Shown: positions 15,035 through 24,206, numbered from the stretch's first letter. The stretch: 31,011 nucleotides of DNA from Ruminococcus sp. AF46-10NS (GCF_003474435.1 NZ_QRNF01000039.1:1-31011); one strand, 5' to 3'. A program made the numbers and translations. The notes: generated by a model from the letters alone, not told the origin.

Positions 15035-15885
15035 TCAGGCAGACTTCACAAGCTCTTCCAGTGTTCCGAAGGTATATCCCATTTCTTTCCATTTTGTCAG
15101 CAGCTCATCCAGGATCTCTGCATTGGTGGAAGAAGTGCTGTGCAGCAGTACAATAGCACCCGGGTGGATCCGTCCCAGAAGTTTCTGGAAGGCTTCTTCT
15201 TTTGAGGCTGTTTATCCTGATACCAGTCAACATAAGCCAGACTCCAAAAAAAGGTACTGTATCCCAGATCTTTTGCCATCTGGAGATTATCCGTGCTGTA
15301 GATTCCCTGCGGTGGACGGTAAAATTTCGTCATTTCATTTCCGGTTGCATCTTTATAAAGAGCTTCCACATCTTCCAGCTGTTTCTGAAAAGCTTCTTTT
15401 GTGGAGATGCCGGACATATCCGGGTGGGTCATGGTATGGTTGCCGACTGTGTGGCCAGCATCTGAAATTTCCCGGATCAGTTCAGGTTTTTCCCGGATTA
15501 GTGTTCCCACAACGAAGAAAGTCGCGTGCACCTGGTGTTTATGTAAGGCGTCCAGGATTGCAGGCATATTTCCATTCTCATATCCTGCATCAAAAGTGAG
15601 ATAGATGATTTTTTCATCTGTATCCTGTGCATACCAGGCATTATACTGCTTCAACTCTTCAATAGAAGCATTGCCTGAAGGTCTTGTTCCCTCCTCCTGG
15701 AAACCAAGTCCCCAGTTTTCACTTTGAGCAGACAGCGATGCAGAAGAAGGCTGGCTGTTTTCTTCTGAATTTTGGCTGGCGGCTGAACGGGAAGTAAAAT
15801 GATAGGAGATTTTTCCTACAAGACTGCCGAGAGCAAAAACCATGATAAAAAGAAATATAAGACGGTAAATTTGCTTTAATTTCAT
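15035..15885 (-). pseudogene. PdaA-type polysaccharide (delta-lactam) deacetylase, single-base frameshift
   Basis: The N-terminal frame (start 15885) has one membrane anchor at residues ~8-26, an S/E/Q-rich linker and a NodB-type deacetylase domain. The segment YLTFDAGYENG is the variant of the TFDDG motif typical of PdaA, which makes muramic delta-lactam in spore cortex. The metal-binding NHTMTHPD and FYRPPQGIYS motifs follow. After VDWYQDKQP the frame is lost at about 15205-15208. One added base restores SKEEAFQKLLGRIHPGAIVL and a normal C-terminus ending at 15035 (~283 residues). As written, the protein ends early at 15097 with a foreign tail. It could be an error or a real knockout. Its role would be peptidoglycan or spore-cortex modification outside the membrane. 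Confidence 0.85.
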
Positions 15886-15942
15886 AGGAACCTCGGAAGA
15901 GCGGAGTTATTAATAAAATTATGAGAAGTGAAGGAAGAATAT

Positions 15943-15991
15943 AACAAAAATAAGAGCCATCAGCGATTCATTTCTTCTGCCGATGACTCTT
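15943..15991 (-). terminator. Strand-specific terminator of a minus-strand noncoding transcript
   Basis: Read on the minus strand, 15991-15979 pairs with 15964-15952 in a 13-bp stem that includes two G-U pairs, followed by ATTTTTGTT. On the plus strand the same two positions become A/C mismatches, so the structure favours the minus direction. It lies beyond the pdaA start, so it does not serve that gene; it fits the transcript starting near 16226. Confidence 0.78.
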
Positions 15992-16003
15992 TTAATTTTC
16001 AGT

Positions 16004-16190
16004 ATCCAATGGAATATACCTCTTTTCTTAGATTTAAAACTTATACGGAATTAAAATTTACGTTCTCGGTGGTCCGTACCTCCTTGGTTTAATTATGAAG
16101 GAAAATCTTTAAATCTTCTGGTGGACTGTACCTCTCTTTCTTAGATTATTGGAAGTAAGTTATGTTTTCGGTGGGTTCACGCTCCTTTTT
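16004..16190 (-). repeat. Four degenerate tandem copies of RGAGGTANNNNCCAYY
   Basis: In minus-strand reading the cores are GGAGCGT-GAAC-CCACC (near 16184), AGAGGTA-CAGT-CCACC (near 16134), GGAGGTA-CGGA-CCACC (near 16082) and AGAGGTA-TATT-CCATT (near 16022). The spacers are A+T-rich and only partly similar. The spacing and divergence rule out a CRISPR array. Confidence 0.7.
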
Positions 16191-16232
16191 GATTTATTTT
16201 TTTGTTTTCCGTTTGTTTTATTTGATGGTTAT

Positions 16233-16261
16233 ACTATAACAGATAAAAACGAAGTTGTCAA
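16233..16261 (-). promoter_or_regulatory. Consensus sigma-A promoter for the minus-strand noncoding RNA
   Basis: On the minus strand a perfect TTGACA (16261-16256), a 17-base spacer and TATAGT (16238-16233). No gene start lies downstream for over 300 bases, so the promoter appears to serve a noncoding transcript. Confidence 0.82.
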
Positions 16262-16576
16262 CACTAAATCTGAAAAATAACAAAATTAAATCAAAAAAGA
16301 AAATAACAAGAATATATCATACAAAATATTCAGATAATAACAACATGCAATCATAGAGGAAAAGATTTTGTTCGCAGATGGTCGGATGATAATATCTGTT
16401 AAAGGAAAGCATGGCAACGTAGTCATCAGTTTTTTACACAGCGTATAGACAGGCTGTATTTCGGATAAGATATCTTTATGAACATAAGAAAAAACATAAA
16501 GAACTGTAAAGTGTGCAGAGAACCATGATCAGTCAGCATTATTACAAGAATATTATTTTCAAGGAGGGAAAACAAA
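16262..16576 (+). other. Upstream region of eno
   Basis: This is about 315 A+T-rich bases between the minus-strand RNA promoter and eno. I see no convincing sigma-A promoter. The best candidate is TAGACA near 16447 with a weak -10 around GATAAGATATC. No ORF has a ribosome-binding site. An AAGGAGGG Shine-Dalgarno for eno sits at the right end. Confidence 0.5.
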
Positions 16577-17926
16577 ATGCTACGTTATCTGCCTGTTCGA
16601 AAAATTCACGCGAGACAAGTCCTGGATTCCAGAGGAAATCCTACTGTAGAAGCAGAAGTAACAGTAGGAGAAGGAATCGTAGGGATCAACGGATTTACGG
16701 GAAGAGCCATGGTGCCGTCAGGAGCATCTACAGGAAAATTCGAAGCAGTAGAGCTGCGTGACGGAAACCGTGAAGAATATCTTGGACAAAGTGTAAAAAA
16801 AGCAGTGGAAAACATTAATACCCGTCTGGCGGATGCCATTATCGGGGAAAATGCCCTGAACCAGGCATGGATCGATCGTCTGATCCTTGATACGGATGGT
16901 ACAGAAAACAAAAGCAGCGCAGGAGCCAATGCCACTCTTGCCGTATCTCTGGCAACTGCCCGTGCAGCAGCAGGAGCTTTAAGGATTCCGCTGTATCAGT
17001 ATCTGGGAGGTTGTCATACAACAAAACTTCCAGTACCTATGATGAATATTTTAAATGGCGGAAAACATGCGGATAATACAGTAGACCTTCAGGAATTCAT
17101 GATCATGCCTGCAGGGGCCGGCTGTCTGGAAAAGGGAATCCGCATGTGTGCGGAGATCTACCAGCATTTAAAGCTGCTTCTCAGGGAAAAAGGTCTTTCA
17201 ACAGCAGTAGGAGATGAAGGTGGTTTTGCCCCGGATCTTGCTGACTCCAGAGAAGCACTGACATTGATCGTCCATGCAGTGGAAAAAGCAGGCTACAAAC
17301 CAGGCGATGAGATTTCCATTGCCATAGATGCAGCTTCCAGTGAACTTTATGATGAGGAAAAAGGAGTATATTTTTTTCCGGGGGAAAGCCGCATGAAAGG
17401 GGAAAAAATCTACCGGGATGCCAGAGAAATGACAGCATATTATGAAGAACTGGTGGAGGAGTTTCCCATTGTGTCCATTGAGGACGGACTCTGTGAGGAT
17501 GACTGGGATGGATGGAAATATCTCACAGAGCATCTGGGAAAAAAGATTCAGCTTGTTGGAGATGATCTTTTTGTTACCAATATCAAAAGGCTTCGATGTG
17601 GAATCCAGCTGGGAATTGCCAACGCGATTCTTATCAAGGTAAATCAGATCGGAACCCTGACAGAAACTCTGGATGCGGTGGAGATGGCCCAGCATGCAGG
17701 ATACCGGGCCGTGATCTCCCACAGATCCGGTGAAACAGAGGATTCCTTTATCGCAGATCTTGCTGTAGCCTGTGGCGCAGGGCAGATCAAAACAGGCGCA
17801 CCCTGCAGATCTGACAGGAATGCGAAATATAATCAGCTGCTGCGGATCCATGAACAGCTGGGAAGTCTTGGCAGATTTGAAGATCCCTTTGCCCGGGAAA
17901 AACCCAAAAAGCCCTGCACAAAATAA
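16577..17926 (+). CDS. eno: Enolase (phosphopyruvate hydratase)
   Basis: Enolase interconverts 2-phosphoglycerate and phosphoenolpyruvate in glycolysis in the cytoplasm. The 449-residue protein carries the N-terminal [14 protein letters not shown] and [18 protein letters not shown] loops, the [10 protein letters not shown] segment with the catalytic Glu, the [13 protein letters not shown] signature with the catalytic Lys near residue 353, and SHRSGETED. All core residues are intact. It has a short basic C-terminal tail (ending KPKKPCTK) and is somewhat longer than the common ~430 residues. The start follows AAGGAGGG. Clostridia often carry more than one enolase gene, so this may not be the only copy in the genome. 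Confidence 0.95.
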   Translation: MLRYLPVRKIHARQVLDSRGNPTVEAEVTVGEGIVGINGFTGRAMVPSGASTGKFEAVELRDGNREEYLGQSVKKAVENINTRLADAIIGENALNQAWIDRLILDTDGTENKSSAGANATLAVSLATARAAAGALRIPLYQYLGGCHTTKLPVPMMNILNGGKHADNTVDLQEFMIMPAGAGCLEKGIRMCAEIYQHLKLLLREKGLSTAVGDEGGFAPDLADSREALTLIVHAVEKAGYKPGDEISIAIDAASSELYDEEKGVYFFPGESRMKGEKIYRDAREMTAYYEELVEEFPIVSIEDGLCEDDWDGWKYLTEHLGKKIQLVGDDLFVTNIKRLRCGIQLGIANAILIKVNQIGTLTETLDAVEMAQHAGYRAVISHRSGETEDSFIADLAVACGAGQIKTGAPCRSDRNAKYNQLLRIHEQLGSLGRFEDPFAREKPKKPCTK

Positions 17927-17937
17927 ACGGAAAACAG

Positions 17938-17966
17938 TTGAAATCCGGTATCAGCTATGGTAAAAT
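17938..17966 (+). promoter_or_regulatory. Sigma-A promoter of secG
   Basis: TTGAAA (17938-17943), a 17-base spacer and TAAAAT (17961-17966) lie 31 bases before the secG start, just after the eno stop. Confidence 0.72.
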
Positions 17967-17996
17967 AACCTCTAGTTGATTAGGAGGTGTAACCGC

Positions 17997-18230
17997 GTGA
18001 ATATTTTGAAGATTATTCTGACTGTAATTTATGCAATAGATTGTATCGCTCTGACTGTTGTCGTACTGATGCAGGAGGGTAAGCAGCAGGGTCTTGGCTC
18101 TATCGCCGGAGTAGCTGATACCTATTGGGGTAAGAATAAGGGACGTTCCATGGAGGGTGGCCTCATAAGAGGAACCATTATCATGGGAGTTATTTTCTTT
18201 GTACTTTCAATTGTACTGAACATTATCTGA
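17997..18230 (+). CDS. secG: Preprotein translocase subunit SecG
   Basis: SecG is the small stimulatory subunit of the SecYEG protein-export channel. This 77-residue protein has two hydrophobic helices (residues ~3-22 and ~56-76) separated by the conserved loop MQEGKQQGLGSIAG, which is diagnostic. I chose the GTG at 17997 because AGGAGGTG lies 7 bases upstream; a longer reading to 17976 would place the ribosome-binding site inside the gene. Its position before rnr and smpB is the common Firmicute order. A hairpin overlaps the stop codon. Confidence 0.93.
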   Translation: MNILKIILTVIYAIDCIALTVVVLMQEGKQQGLGSIAGVADTYWGKNKGRSMEGGLIRGTIIMGVIFFVLSIVLNII

Positions 18231-18335
18231 CCGGCAGTTTATCCGGTCAGAATGTGGGAACACTCTTGCTGCGTTAGCATGCAGAAGGAACTCTGAAAGG
18301 AGTCTTCTTTTGTTAATCAGCAGGAGTGTTTTTGC
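18227..18335 (+). terminator. Two stacked stem-loops after secG, the second a terminator
   Basis: CTGACCGG/CCGGTCAG (18227-18234 with 18243-18250) is a perfect 8-bp hairpin over the secG stop, with no T-run. A larger structure follows: AACACTCTTGCTG (18259-18271) pairs with CAGCAGGAGTGTT (18318-18330), enclosing a second hairpin (ACTC/GAGT near 290-303 extended by GAAG/CTTC), then TTTTTGCG. The last element has terminator form. A partial terminator here would let rnr be made at lower level than secG. Confidence 0.7.
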
Positions 18336-18408
18336 GTTGATATAAGATCCGCGGGGAAATTCTTTCTGAAAATTACTGAAGTAGAATTATTATGAAACAG
18401 GAGAAATT

Positions 18409-20670
18409 GTGAAAAGATCAAAAAAATTTGAAAAAAGAAAAAAATTCGTGATGGAGCTGTTAGGAGATCCGCTGTACAAGCCTATGCGCCTGCGTGAGAT
18501 CGGTTCTCTGCTCCGGTTGGATAAAAGTGAAAAAAAAGAACTTTTTGAGGTGCTGGATGAGCTTTGTGCCCAGGGAAAAGCTGAAGTAGACAACAAAGGC
18601 AGATACAGCAAAGCTTCCGGCAGACATAAAGAAAGAGGAAAAAAGAAAGAACGTTTTAAATCCGAGAAGAAGGACAGAAACAGTCGTGAAAGAGACCGCA
18701 GAGAAGAATATCGCGAGGAACATCATTTTTCTGAAAAAGACGGAACTATTATGGAAGGAACTTTCATTGGCCATTATAAAGGGTTTGGATTCGTAGAAGT
18801 GGAAGATCAGGAACAGGATATTTTTATTCCGGAGAATGATACGGGAAGTGCCATGCATCAGGATAAAGTGCAGATCCTTGTGCGAAACGGGCATAAAGAA
18901 GGCAAGCGTCCGGAAGGAATTGTGCTGAAAGTCCTGGAACGTGGAATGCCCTCTATTGTGGGAACATATCAGAGCAGCAGGGACTATGGTTTTGTGATCA
19001 GTGACAACCCCAAATTTTCCAAAGATATTTTTATTTCCCGAAAGAATTCCATGGGAGCCAAAGACGGGGATAAAGTAGTGGTCGAGGTAACAGATTATGG
19101 CTCCAGAAACAGAAAACCAGAAGGAAAAGTGACAGAAGTCCTGGGAAATTTACGTTCACCGGGAACCGATATTCTGGCAATCGTGAAGAGTTTTAATATT
19201 CCAAGTGTATTTCCAGACAAAGTACTCCGTCAGGCAGACCGTGTGCCGGATCATGTGCAGGAAGCAGATATGGACGGAAGGCTGGACTTAAGAGATTTTG
19301 TTACTGTTACGATTGACGGTGAGGATGCCAAGGATCTGGATGATGCCATTTCTCTGACAAAAGAAGACGGAATCTACCATCTTGGCGTGCACATTGCAGA
19401 TGTAAGCAATTATGTTCAGGGTGGCAGTGCTCTTGACCGTGAGGCACTGAAACGGGGAACTTCCGTGTATCTGGCAGACCGGGTGATTCCCATGCTTCCG
19501 GAGCGGCTTTCCAACGGAATCTGTTCTCTGAACCAGGGGCAGGATCGCCTGACATTAAGCTGCCTCATGGATATCAACGAAAAAGGTGAGGTTATTTCAC
19601 ATAAGATCGCGGAGACAGTGATCTGTGTGAATGAGAGAATGTGTTATACAGATGTAAAGAATATTCTTGAGGATACTGATGATGAGGCGAAGAAGCGGTA
19701 TGAATCCCTGATTCCGATGTTTTTCCTGATGAAAGAGCTTTCAGGACTTGTTCGCAGTCGCCGTCATACAAGAGGATCCATTGATTTTGATTTCCCGGAA
19801 AGTAAAATCATTCTCAATGCAGCAGGTAAAGCCATCGACGTACAGCCGTACGAAGCTAATGTTGCAACCAGGATCATTGAGGATTTTATGCTACTTGCCA
19901 ATGAGACTGTTGCACAGGAGTATTGTACCGGAGATTATCCTTTTGTATACAGAACCCATGAAACTCCGGATCCCGAGAAAATCGAGAGCCTTCTGATGCT
20001 TCTTCATAATGAGGGAGTCAATATTCAGAAATCCGGTCAGGAGATCACGCCAGGAGAAATCCAGGAAATTCTGGAAAGCATTGAGGGCCTGCCCAATGAG
20101 GCGCAGATCAGCCGCATGACGTTGCGTACCATGAAACAGGCAAAATATACAACAGAATGCAGCGGTCATTTTGGGCTTGCAGCAAAATACTACTGCCACT
20201 TTACTTCACCGATCCGAAGATATCCGGATCTTCAGATCCACAGGATCATCCATGACAAGCTGCGAGGGAGACTGGTCCGGGAAGGACGTACCGAGCATTA
20301 TAAGGAGATTCTGGATGAAGTGGCACGCCAGTCCAGTGTGTGCGAGCGGCGTGCAGATGAGGCAGAAAGAGAATCTGACAAGCTGAAAAAAGCTGAGTAC
20401 ATGTCCTATCACCTGGGTGAGGAATATGAGGGGATCATTTCCGGCGTTACAGGCTGGGGACTTTATGTGGAACTCCCCAATACTGTGGAAGGACTGATCC
20501 ATATCAATACATTACGTGACGATTATTATGTATTTGACCAGGATGCATATGAACTGCGGGGCGACATGACCGGCCGGATTTTCCGTCTTGGACAAAAAGT
20601 CCGTGTACGTGTGGCAGATGCAGACAAGATGCTGAAAACCGTAGATTTTGTTCTGGTTGAGGAAGACTGA
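18409..20670 (+). CDS. rnr: Ribonuclease R
   Basis: RNase R is a 3'-to-5' processive exoribonuclease that degrades structured RNA and works with tmRNA-SmpB in quality control. The 753-residue protein has a winged-helix N-terminus (~1-65), a highly charged K/R/E linker (~65-105), two cold-shock-like OB folds and the RNB catalytic domain. [12 protein letters not shown] (from ~303) supplies the metal-binding aspartates. The C-terminal S1 domain runs from ~670 ([20 protein letters not shown]). It starts with GTG at 18409 after CAGGAG. smpB begins 11 bases after the stop, so the two are co-transcribed, matching their shared role. Confidence 0.96.
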   Translation: MKRSKKFEKRKKFVMELLGDPLYKPMRLREIGSLLRLDKSEKKELFEVLDELCAQGKAEVDNKGRYSKASGRHKERGKKKERFKSEKKDRNSRERDRREEYREEHHFSEKDGTIMEGTFIGHYKGFGFVEVEDQEQDIFIPENDTGSAMHQDKVQILVRNGHKEGKRPEGIVLKVLERGMPSIVGTYQSSRDYGFVISDNPKFSKDIFISRKNSMGAKDGDKVVVEVTDYGSRNRKPEGKVTEVLGNLRSPGTDILAIVKSFNIPSVFPDKVLRQADRVPDHVQEADMDGRLDLRDFVTVTIDGEDAKDLDDAISLTKEDGIYHLGVHIADVSNYVQGGSALDREALKRGTSVYLADRVIPMLPERLSNGICSLNQGQDRLTLSCLMDINEKGEVISHKIAETVICVNERMCYTDVKNILEDTDDEAKKRYESLIPMFFLMKELSGLVRSRRHTRGSIDFDFPESKIILNAAGKAIDVQPYEANVATRIIEDFMLLANETVAQEYCTGDYPFVYRTHETPDPEKIESLLMLLHNEGVNIQKSGQEITPGEIQEILESIEGLPNEAQISRMTLRTMKQAKYTTECSGHFGLAAKYYCHFTSPIRRYPDLQIHRIIHDKLRGRLVREGRTEHYKEILDEVARQSSVCERRADEAERESDKLKKAEYMSYHLGEEYEGIISGVTGWGLYVELPNTVEGLIHINTLRDDYYVFDQDAYELRGDMTGRIFRLGQKVRVRVADADKMLKTVDFVLVEED

Positions 20671-20681
20671 GGGAGCAGAAA

Positions 20682-21152
20682 ATGGCAAAAAAATCAGGAA
20701 TGAAGCTGATCGCGAATAACAAAAAAGCGTTTCATGATTATTTTATCGAGGATACCTATGAGGCTGGGATCGCACTTGCAGGAACAGAGGTAAAATCCCT
20801 CCGTTCAGGCAAATGCAGCATTAAAGAGGCTTTTGTCCGCGTGGAAAACGGGGAAGTGTATGTATATGGAATGCATATCACTCCTTATGAGAAGGGAAAT
20901 ATTTTTAACAAAGATCCGCTTCGCGTGCGCAAGCTCCTGCTGCACCGCTATGAGATCAACAAGATTGAAGCAAAATTAAAAGAAAAAGGACTGACACTAG
21001 TACCGCTTAAGGTCTATTTCAAGGACAGTCTGGTAAAAGTGGAAATTGGCATGGCCCGCGGTAAGAAACTCTATGACAAACGCCAGGATATTGCTAAGAA
21101 AGACCAGAGAAGAGAAGCAGAGAGAGATTTCAAGGTAAAAAATCTCTATTAA
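20682..21152 (+). CDS. smpB: SsrA-binding protein SmpB
   Basis: SmpB carries tmRNA to stalled ribosomes for trans-translation. The 156-residue length is normal. The conserved blocks are [39 protein letters not shown], the HITPYEKGN segment and the basic C-terminal tail ([20 protein letters not shown]) that enters the mRNA channel. The ribosome-binding site is GGGAG. It follows rnr at once. No ssrA (tmRNA) gene is visible in the window, although it often lies next to smpB. Confidence 0.97.
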   Translation: MAKKSGMKLIANNKKAFHDYFIEDTYEAGIALAGTEVKSLRSGKCSIKEAFVRVENGEVYVYGMHITPYEKGNIFNKDPLRVRKLLLHRYEINKIEAKLKEKGLTLVPLKVYFKDSLVKVEIGMARGKKLYDKRQDIAKKDQRREAERDFKVKNLY

Positions 21153-21171
21153 AAATGAGGGGGAATGTACC

Positions 21172-21663
21172 GTGGATAACGGTCAGGAAAGAAGAAAAAA
21201 GACAATAGAGGATTCTATGACAGAGCAGGTTCATCTGATCATGCAGCAGCATCTCAATGGAAGCGGAAGGCTTTTTGGCGGAGCCCTGATGCAGTGGATC
21301 GATGAGGTGGCAGGTATTGTGGCCATGCGCCACGCCGAGACACACAGAGTTGTGACAGCAGCTGTTGATAATCTTCAGTTTAAACGCGCTGTTTATGAGG
21401 GAGATATCCTGGTTTTAAGAGGATATGTGACTTACGTAGGAAAAACTTCCATGGAAGTCGAAATCGATACTTATACAGAACTGCCGGATGGCATGCGCCA
21501 GACAGTAAACCGGGCATTTTTTGTGATGGTGGCAGTGGATGAAGATCAGAAACCTGTACAGGTACCGGATCTTGTCATTTCCACAGAGGCAGAAAAAGCC
21601 AGGAATGAGGCTGCAAAAATGCGCCGTACCATGCGAAAACAGCGAAGAGAGAATGGATTCTGA
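21172..21663 (+). CDS. Hotdog-fold acyl-CoA thioesterase (YkhA/YciA-like)
   Basis: This is a 163-residue single hotdog-domain protein. The run LFGGALMQWIDEVAGIVAMRH, with the catalytic Asp and an A-x-x-A-x-R/H-H pattern, then VTAAVDNLQFKRAVYEGDIL, is characteristic of the BACH/YkhA acyl-CoA thioesterases that hydrolyse acyl-CoA to free acid and CoA. It starts at GTG (21172) after GAGGGGGAA. It follows smpB by 19 bases and may be co-transcribed with rnr-smpB, but no functional tie is known. Substrate chain length cannot be read from the sequence. Confidence 0.9.
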   Translation: MDNGQERRKKTIEDSMTEQVHLIMQQHLNGSGRLFGGALMQWIDEVAGIVAMRHAETHRVVTAAVDNLQFKRAVYEGDILVLRGYVTYVGKTSMEVEIDTYTELPDGMRQTVNRAFFVMVAVDEDQKPVQVPDLVISTEAEKARNEAAKMRRTMRKQRRENGF

Positions 21664-21732
21664 TGTCAGATGCCGCAATTTTTTGCATAGTCTGAAAAAA
21701 CTAAAAATTGTGTGAAATTCCGAATGGTCAGG

Positions 21733-21761
21733 TTGACAAGAAAGTGATACTCTGCAATAAT
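21733..21761 (+). promoter_or_regulatory. Sigma-A promoter of the lipoprotein-pyrH operon
   Basis: A perfect TTGACA (21733-21738), a 17-base spacer and AATAAT (21756-21761) lie 53 bases before the lipoprotein start. No later promoter is obvious before pyrH, so this may drive the whole run to rseP. Confidence 0.72.
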
Positions 21762-21814
21762 AAGAAGAGATAACTAAAAAGAAAGACAGAACCATTTTAT
21801 ATGGAGGAGATATA

Positions 21815-22840
21815 ATGAAGAAACGCTATTTGATCCTTGCCGGTATCCTGGCAGCAAGTATGTTTGCGGCTGGCTGTGGAAATAAAACTTCCGTAGCACC
21901 GGAGCAGAAAGTGGAAGCAACAGCAACACCAGCAGTAACCGAGGCACCGAAGTCAGATGTAGTGGAGATGAAGACTGCAACAGATGATACAGAGAATATC
22001 AAGAATGTGATGGGAACCAAGAGTGAAACCACTACAAGTATTGTATTTACGAATAAAATGGGGTCTACCATTTCAGCAATTTATGTTCGTCCGACCAGAG
22101 ACGATGGAGATGACAGTGATGAGACCTGGGGTAGTGACCTTGTGAACGGCAAGTTTTCACTGGCCGATAATGATAAGGCTGTTTATTATATGGAGAAAGA
22201 TCAGAAGGATGATAATGGTGACACAGCAACCAGTTTTGATGTGCGCATAACATTCTCTGATGAGGAGCAGAATGAGTGCTTTTTCCGTCAGCTTCCGCTT
22301 ACGACTATCTCACAGATCAGACTGTGTATGGATGGAGAGGGTGAAGACGGAATTCCTTATGCTACATATCTGACAAGCGGAAGCACCAGGGAAGTTTCCA
22401 CTTTGAAGGATGTGAAGGCAAGACTTGGAATCGAGGATGACGGCGAGGAGAGTGACAGCACAGATTCCGACAGTGACAGCACTGATGTTACACCAACTCC
22501 GTCAGCAGATGATGAGAGTGGTAATTCAGATGGTACGGATAATTCGGACTCCACACCGTCTGCAGATTCCACATCAAATCAGCCGTCAGCAGATCCTACT
22601 TCAGCACCGTCTGACAACAATAATGGAGATAACAATAATGGTGATGATCTGGCTTCTGTAGCGGCAGGATATATCGGTCGGTCCATGTCAGATCTTGAAA
22701 GCGCATGCGGCAGTCCGAACGGCAGTGATTATGAAGATGAGCCGGAATCCGGCAAGACTGGTTATTATTACTATGATACGTTTACGGTTTCCACAACTTT
22801 TGATGATGATGGCAATGAAGTTGTATCCGGCGTATGGTAA
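21815..22840 (+). CDS. Putative lipoprotein with Asp/Ser-rich linker and BamE/SmpA-like C-terminus
   Basis: A type II signal peptide (residues 1-20, lipobox AAGC) puts the lipid-modified Cys21 at the outer face of the membrane. A T/P/A-rich stretch follows. Residues ~55-200 form a domain with SIVFTNKMGSTISAIYVRP and WGSDLVNGKFSLADN, which looks like a small secreted beta domain. A long Asp/Ser/Thr/Asn linker (~215-280) leads to ~60 residues with GYIGRSMSDLESACGSP and a Tyr-rich strand, reminiscent of the BamE/SmpA fold. I do not know the function. It precedes pyrH by 14 bases, where rpsB-tsf would usually sit. The start follows GGAGGAG. Confidence 0.75.
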   Translation: MKKRYLILAGILAASMFAAGCGNKTSVAPEQKVEATATPAVTEAPKSDVVEMKTATDDTENIKNVMGTKSETTTSIVFTNKMGSTISAIYVRPTRDDGDDSDETWGSDLVNGKFSLADNDKAVYYMEKDQKDDNGDTATSFDVRITFSDEEQNECFFRQLPLTTISQIRLCMDGEGEDGIPYATYLTSGSTREVSTLKDVKARLGIEDDGEESDSTDSDSDSTDVTPTPSADDESGNSDGTDNSDSTPSADSTSNQPSADPTSAPSDNNNGDNNNGDDLASVAAGYIGRSMSDLESACGSPNGSDYEDEPESGKTGYYYYDTFTVSTTFDDDGNEVVSGVW

Positions 22841-22854
22841 AGGAGAATAAACAT

Positions 22855-23550
22855 ATGAAGAGAGTGTTACTGAAATTAAGCGGAGAGGCTCTTGCAGGAG
22901 AGCAGAAGAGAGGTTTTGACGAGGCAACTGTCACAGAGGTAGCCAAACAGATCAAGACTATTGTTGATGAGGGACTTCAGGTAGGTATTGTTATCGGAGG
23001 CGGAAACTTCTGGAGAGGACGTACCAGCGGAGCCATGGACAGAAGCAAGGCAGACCAGATCGGAATGCTTGCAACGATCATGAATTGTATCTATGTATCT
23101 GATATCTGCAGATATGTAGGACTTAAGACAGAGGTATTCACACCATTTGTATGCGGTGCGTTCACAACACTTTATTCTAAAGACGCAGTGGAAGAGAGCT
23201 TTGCAGCAGGCAAGGTAGTGTTTTTTGCAGGCGGTACAGGACATCCGTATTTCTCCACAGATACAGCTACTGTACTTCGTGCAGTTGAGATCGGTGCAGA
23301 TGCTATCCTTCTTGCGAAGGCAGTTGACGGAATCTATGACAGCGATCCGAAGGTTAATCCGGATGCCAAGAAGTATGACGAGATTTCCATTGATGAGGTA
23401 GTTGCGAAGAAACTGGCAGCTATGGATCTGACAGCTTCCATCATGTGTATGGAGCAGAAGATGCCGATGTTGGTATTTGGTCTCGATGAGAAAGACAGCA
23501 TTGTGAATACCGTTCACGGCAAGTTCTCCGGAACTAAGGTAACTGTGTAA
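22855..23550 (+). CDS. pyrH: Uridylate kinase (UMP kinase)
   Basis: PyrH phosphorylates UMP to UDP using ATP and is hexameric and UTP-regulated. The 231-residue protein begins MKRVLLKLSGEALAG, the amino-acid-kinase fold motif. GIVIGGGNFWRG, the FFAGGTGHPYFSTDTA segment and the DGIYDSDPKVNPDA loop follow, all family hallmarks. The ATG at 22855 has AAGGAG 9 bases upstream; an earlier in-frame start overlaps the lipoprotein stop and is not preferred. It heads the conserved pyrH-frr-uppS-cdsA-dxr-rseP run. Confidence 0.96.
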   Translation: MKRVLLKLSGEALAGEQKRGFDEATVTEVAKQIKTIVDEGLQVGIVIGGGNFWRGRTSGAMDRSKADQIGMLATIMNCIYVSDICRYVGLKTEVFTPFVCGAFTTLYSKDAVEESFAAGKVVFFAGGTGHPYFSTDTATVLRAVEIGADAILLAKAVDGIYDSDPKVNPDAKKYDEISIDEVVAKKLAAMDLTASIMCMEQKMPMLVFGLDEKDSIVNTVHGKFSGTKVTV

Positions 23551-23588
23551 TCAAATTAATAAAATAACCATACAGGGAGATATGTGAA

Positions 23589-24140
23589 ATGGATGAGAGA
23601 ATTCAGGTATACGAAACAAAAATGGGAAAAACACTGAATGCTTTGGAGAGCGAGCTTACAACGATCAGAGCCGGACGTGCGAATCCGCATATTCTTGATA
23701 AACTTACTGTAGATTATTATGGAGCACCAACTCCGATCCAGCAGGTTGCCAACATTTCCGTACCAGAGGCGCGTATGATCCAGATCCAGCCATGGGAATC
23801 CAGCATGATCAAGGCAATCGAGAAAGCAATCCTCTGCTCTGACCTTGGATTAAACCCAAGCAACGATGGCAAGGCAATCCGTCTTGTATTCCCGGAGCTT
23901 ACCGAGGAACGTCGTAAAGAGCTGGTAAAAGATGTTAAGAAAAAAGGTGAAGGTGCCAAGGTCGCAGTGAGAAATATCCGCCGTGACGCTAATGACGCAT
24001 TCAAGAAACTTGCAAAACAGGATGTATCCGAGGATGAGATCAAGGAGCTTGAAGAGAAAGTACAGAAGCTCACAGACAAGTACATCAAGGAAGTTGACAA
24101 GGCAATCGAGAACAAATCTAAAGAGATTCTGACCGTATAA
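23589..24140 (+). CDS. frr: Ribosome recycling factor
   Basis: RRF splits post-termination ribosomes together with EF-G. The 183-residue length and the two-domain pattern are standard: the three-helix bundle contains [24 protein letters not shown], with the conserved Arg-Ala-Gly-Arg-Ala. [20 protein letters not shown] is in the C-terminal helix. It follows pyrH by 38 bases, with GGGAGA as ribosome-binding site. A stem-loop separates it from uppS. Confidence 0.97.
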   Translation: MDERIQVYETKMGKTLNALESELTTIRAGRANPHILDKLTVDYYGAPTPIQQVANISVPEARMIQIQPWESSMIKAIEKAILCSDLGLNPSNDGKAIRLVFPELTEERRKELVKDVKKKGEGAKVAVRNIRRDANDAFKKLAKQDVSEDEIKELEEKVQKLTDKYIKEVDKAIENKSKEILTV

Positions 24141-24160
24141 CTGCAGGAATACAATGATTA

Positions 24161-24186
24161 AGAGGGCTTCTTCGAAGAAGCTCTCT
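24161..24186 (+). other. Intercistronic stem-loop between frr and uppS
   Basis: AGAGGGCTTCT (24161-24171) pairs with AGAAGCTCTCT (24176-24186), an 11-bp stem with a 4-base loop, followed only by TTCTG. The short T-run suggests a partial terminator or an mRNA-processing/stability hairpin that lowers expression of the downstream lipid genes relative to frr. Confidence 0.6.
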
Positions 24187-24206
24187 TTCTGTATGGAGGA
24201 AAAATT

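Larger units (their letters stand above)
15943..16228 (-). ncRNA. Candidate ~280-nt noncoding RNA with four Shine-Dalgarno-like repeats
   Basis: A consensus promoter (16261-16233) and a terminator (15991-15943) bound a ~280-base minus-strand stretch with no plausible ORF. Inside are four degenerate copies of RGAGGTA-N4-CCAYY, at about 16190-16165, 16139-16115, 16087-16063 and 16026-16004, spaced 50, 52 and 60 bases apart. Two copies also share a TCTTAGATT-type flank, as if a two-copy block had been duplicated. The GGAGG core matches the 16S anti-Shine-Dalgarno partner, but no start codons follow. I do not recognise a known RNA family (not 6S, T-box or SAM riboswitch). The function is unknown; a sponge or antisense regulator is one possibility. 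Confidence 0.6.

Noticed and set aside
16004..16190. CRISPR array
   Set aside because: The repeats are short, degenerate, unevenly spaced (50-60) and share flanks, and no cas genes are near. They read better as repeats inside a noncoding RNA.
21153..21171. tmRNA (ssrA) next to smpB
   Set aside because: Only 19 bases separate smpB from the thioesterase gene, and no tRNA-like ends or tag reading frame are seen elsewhere nearby.
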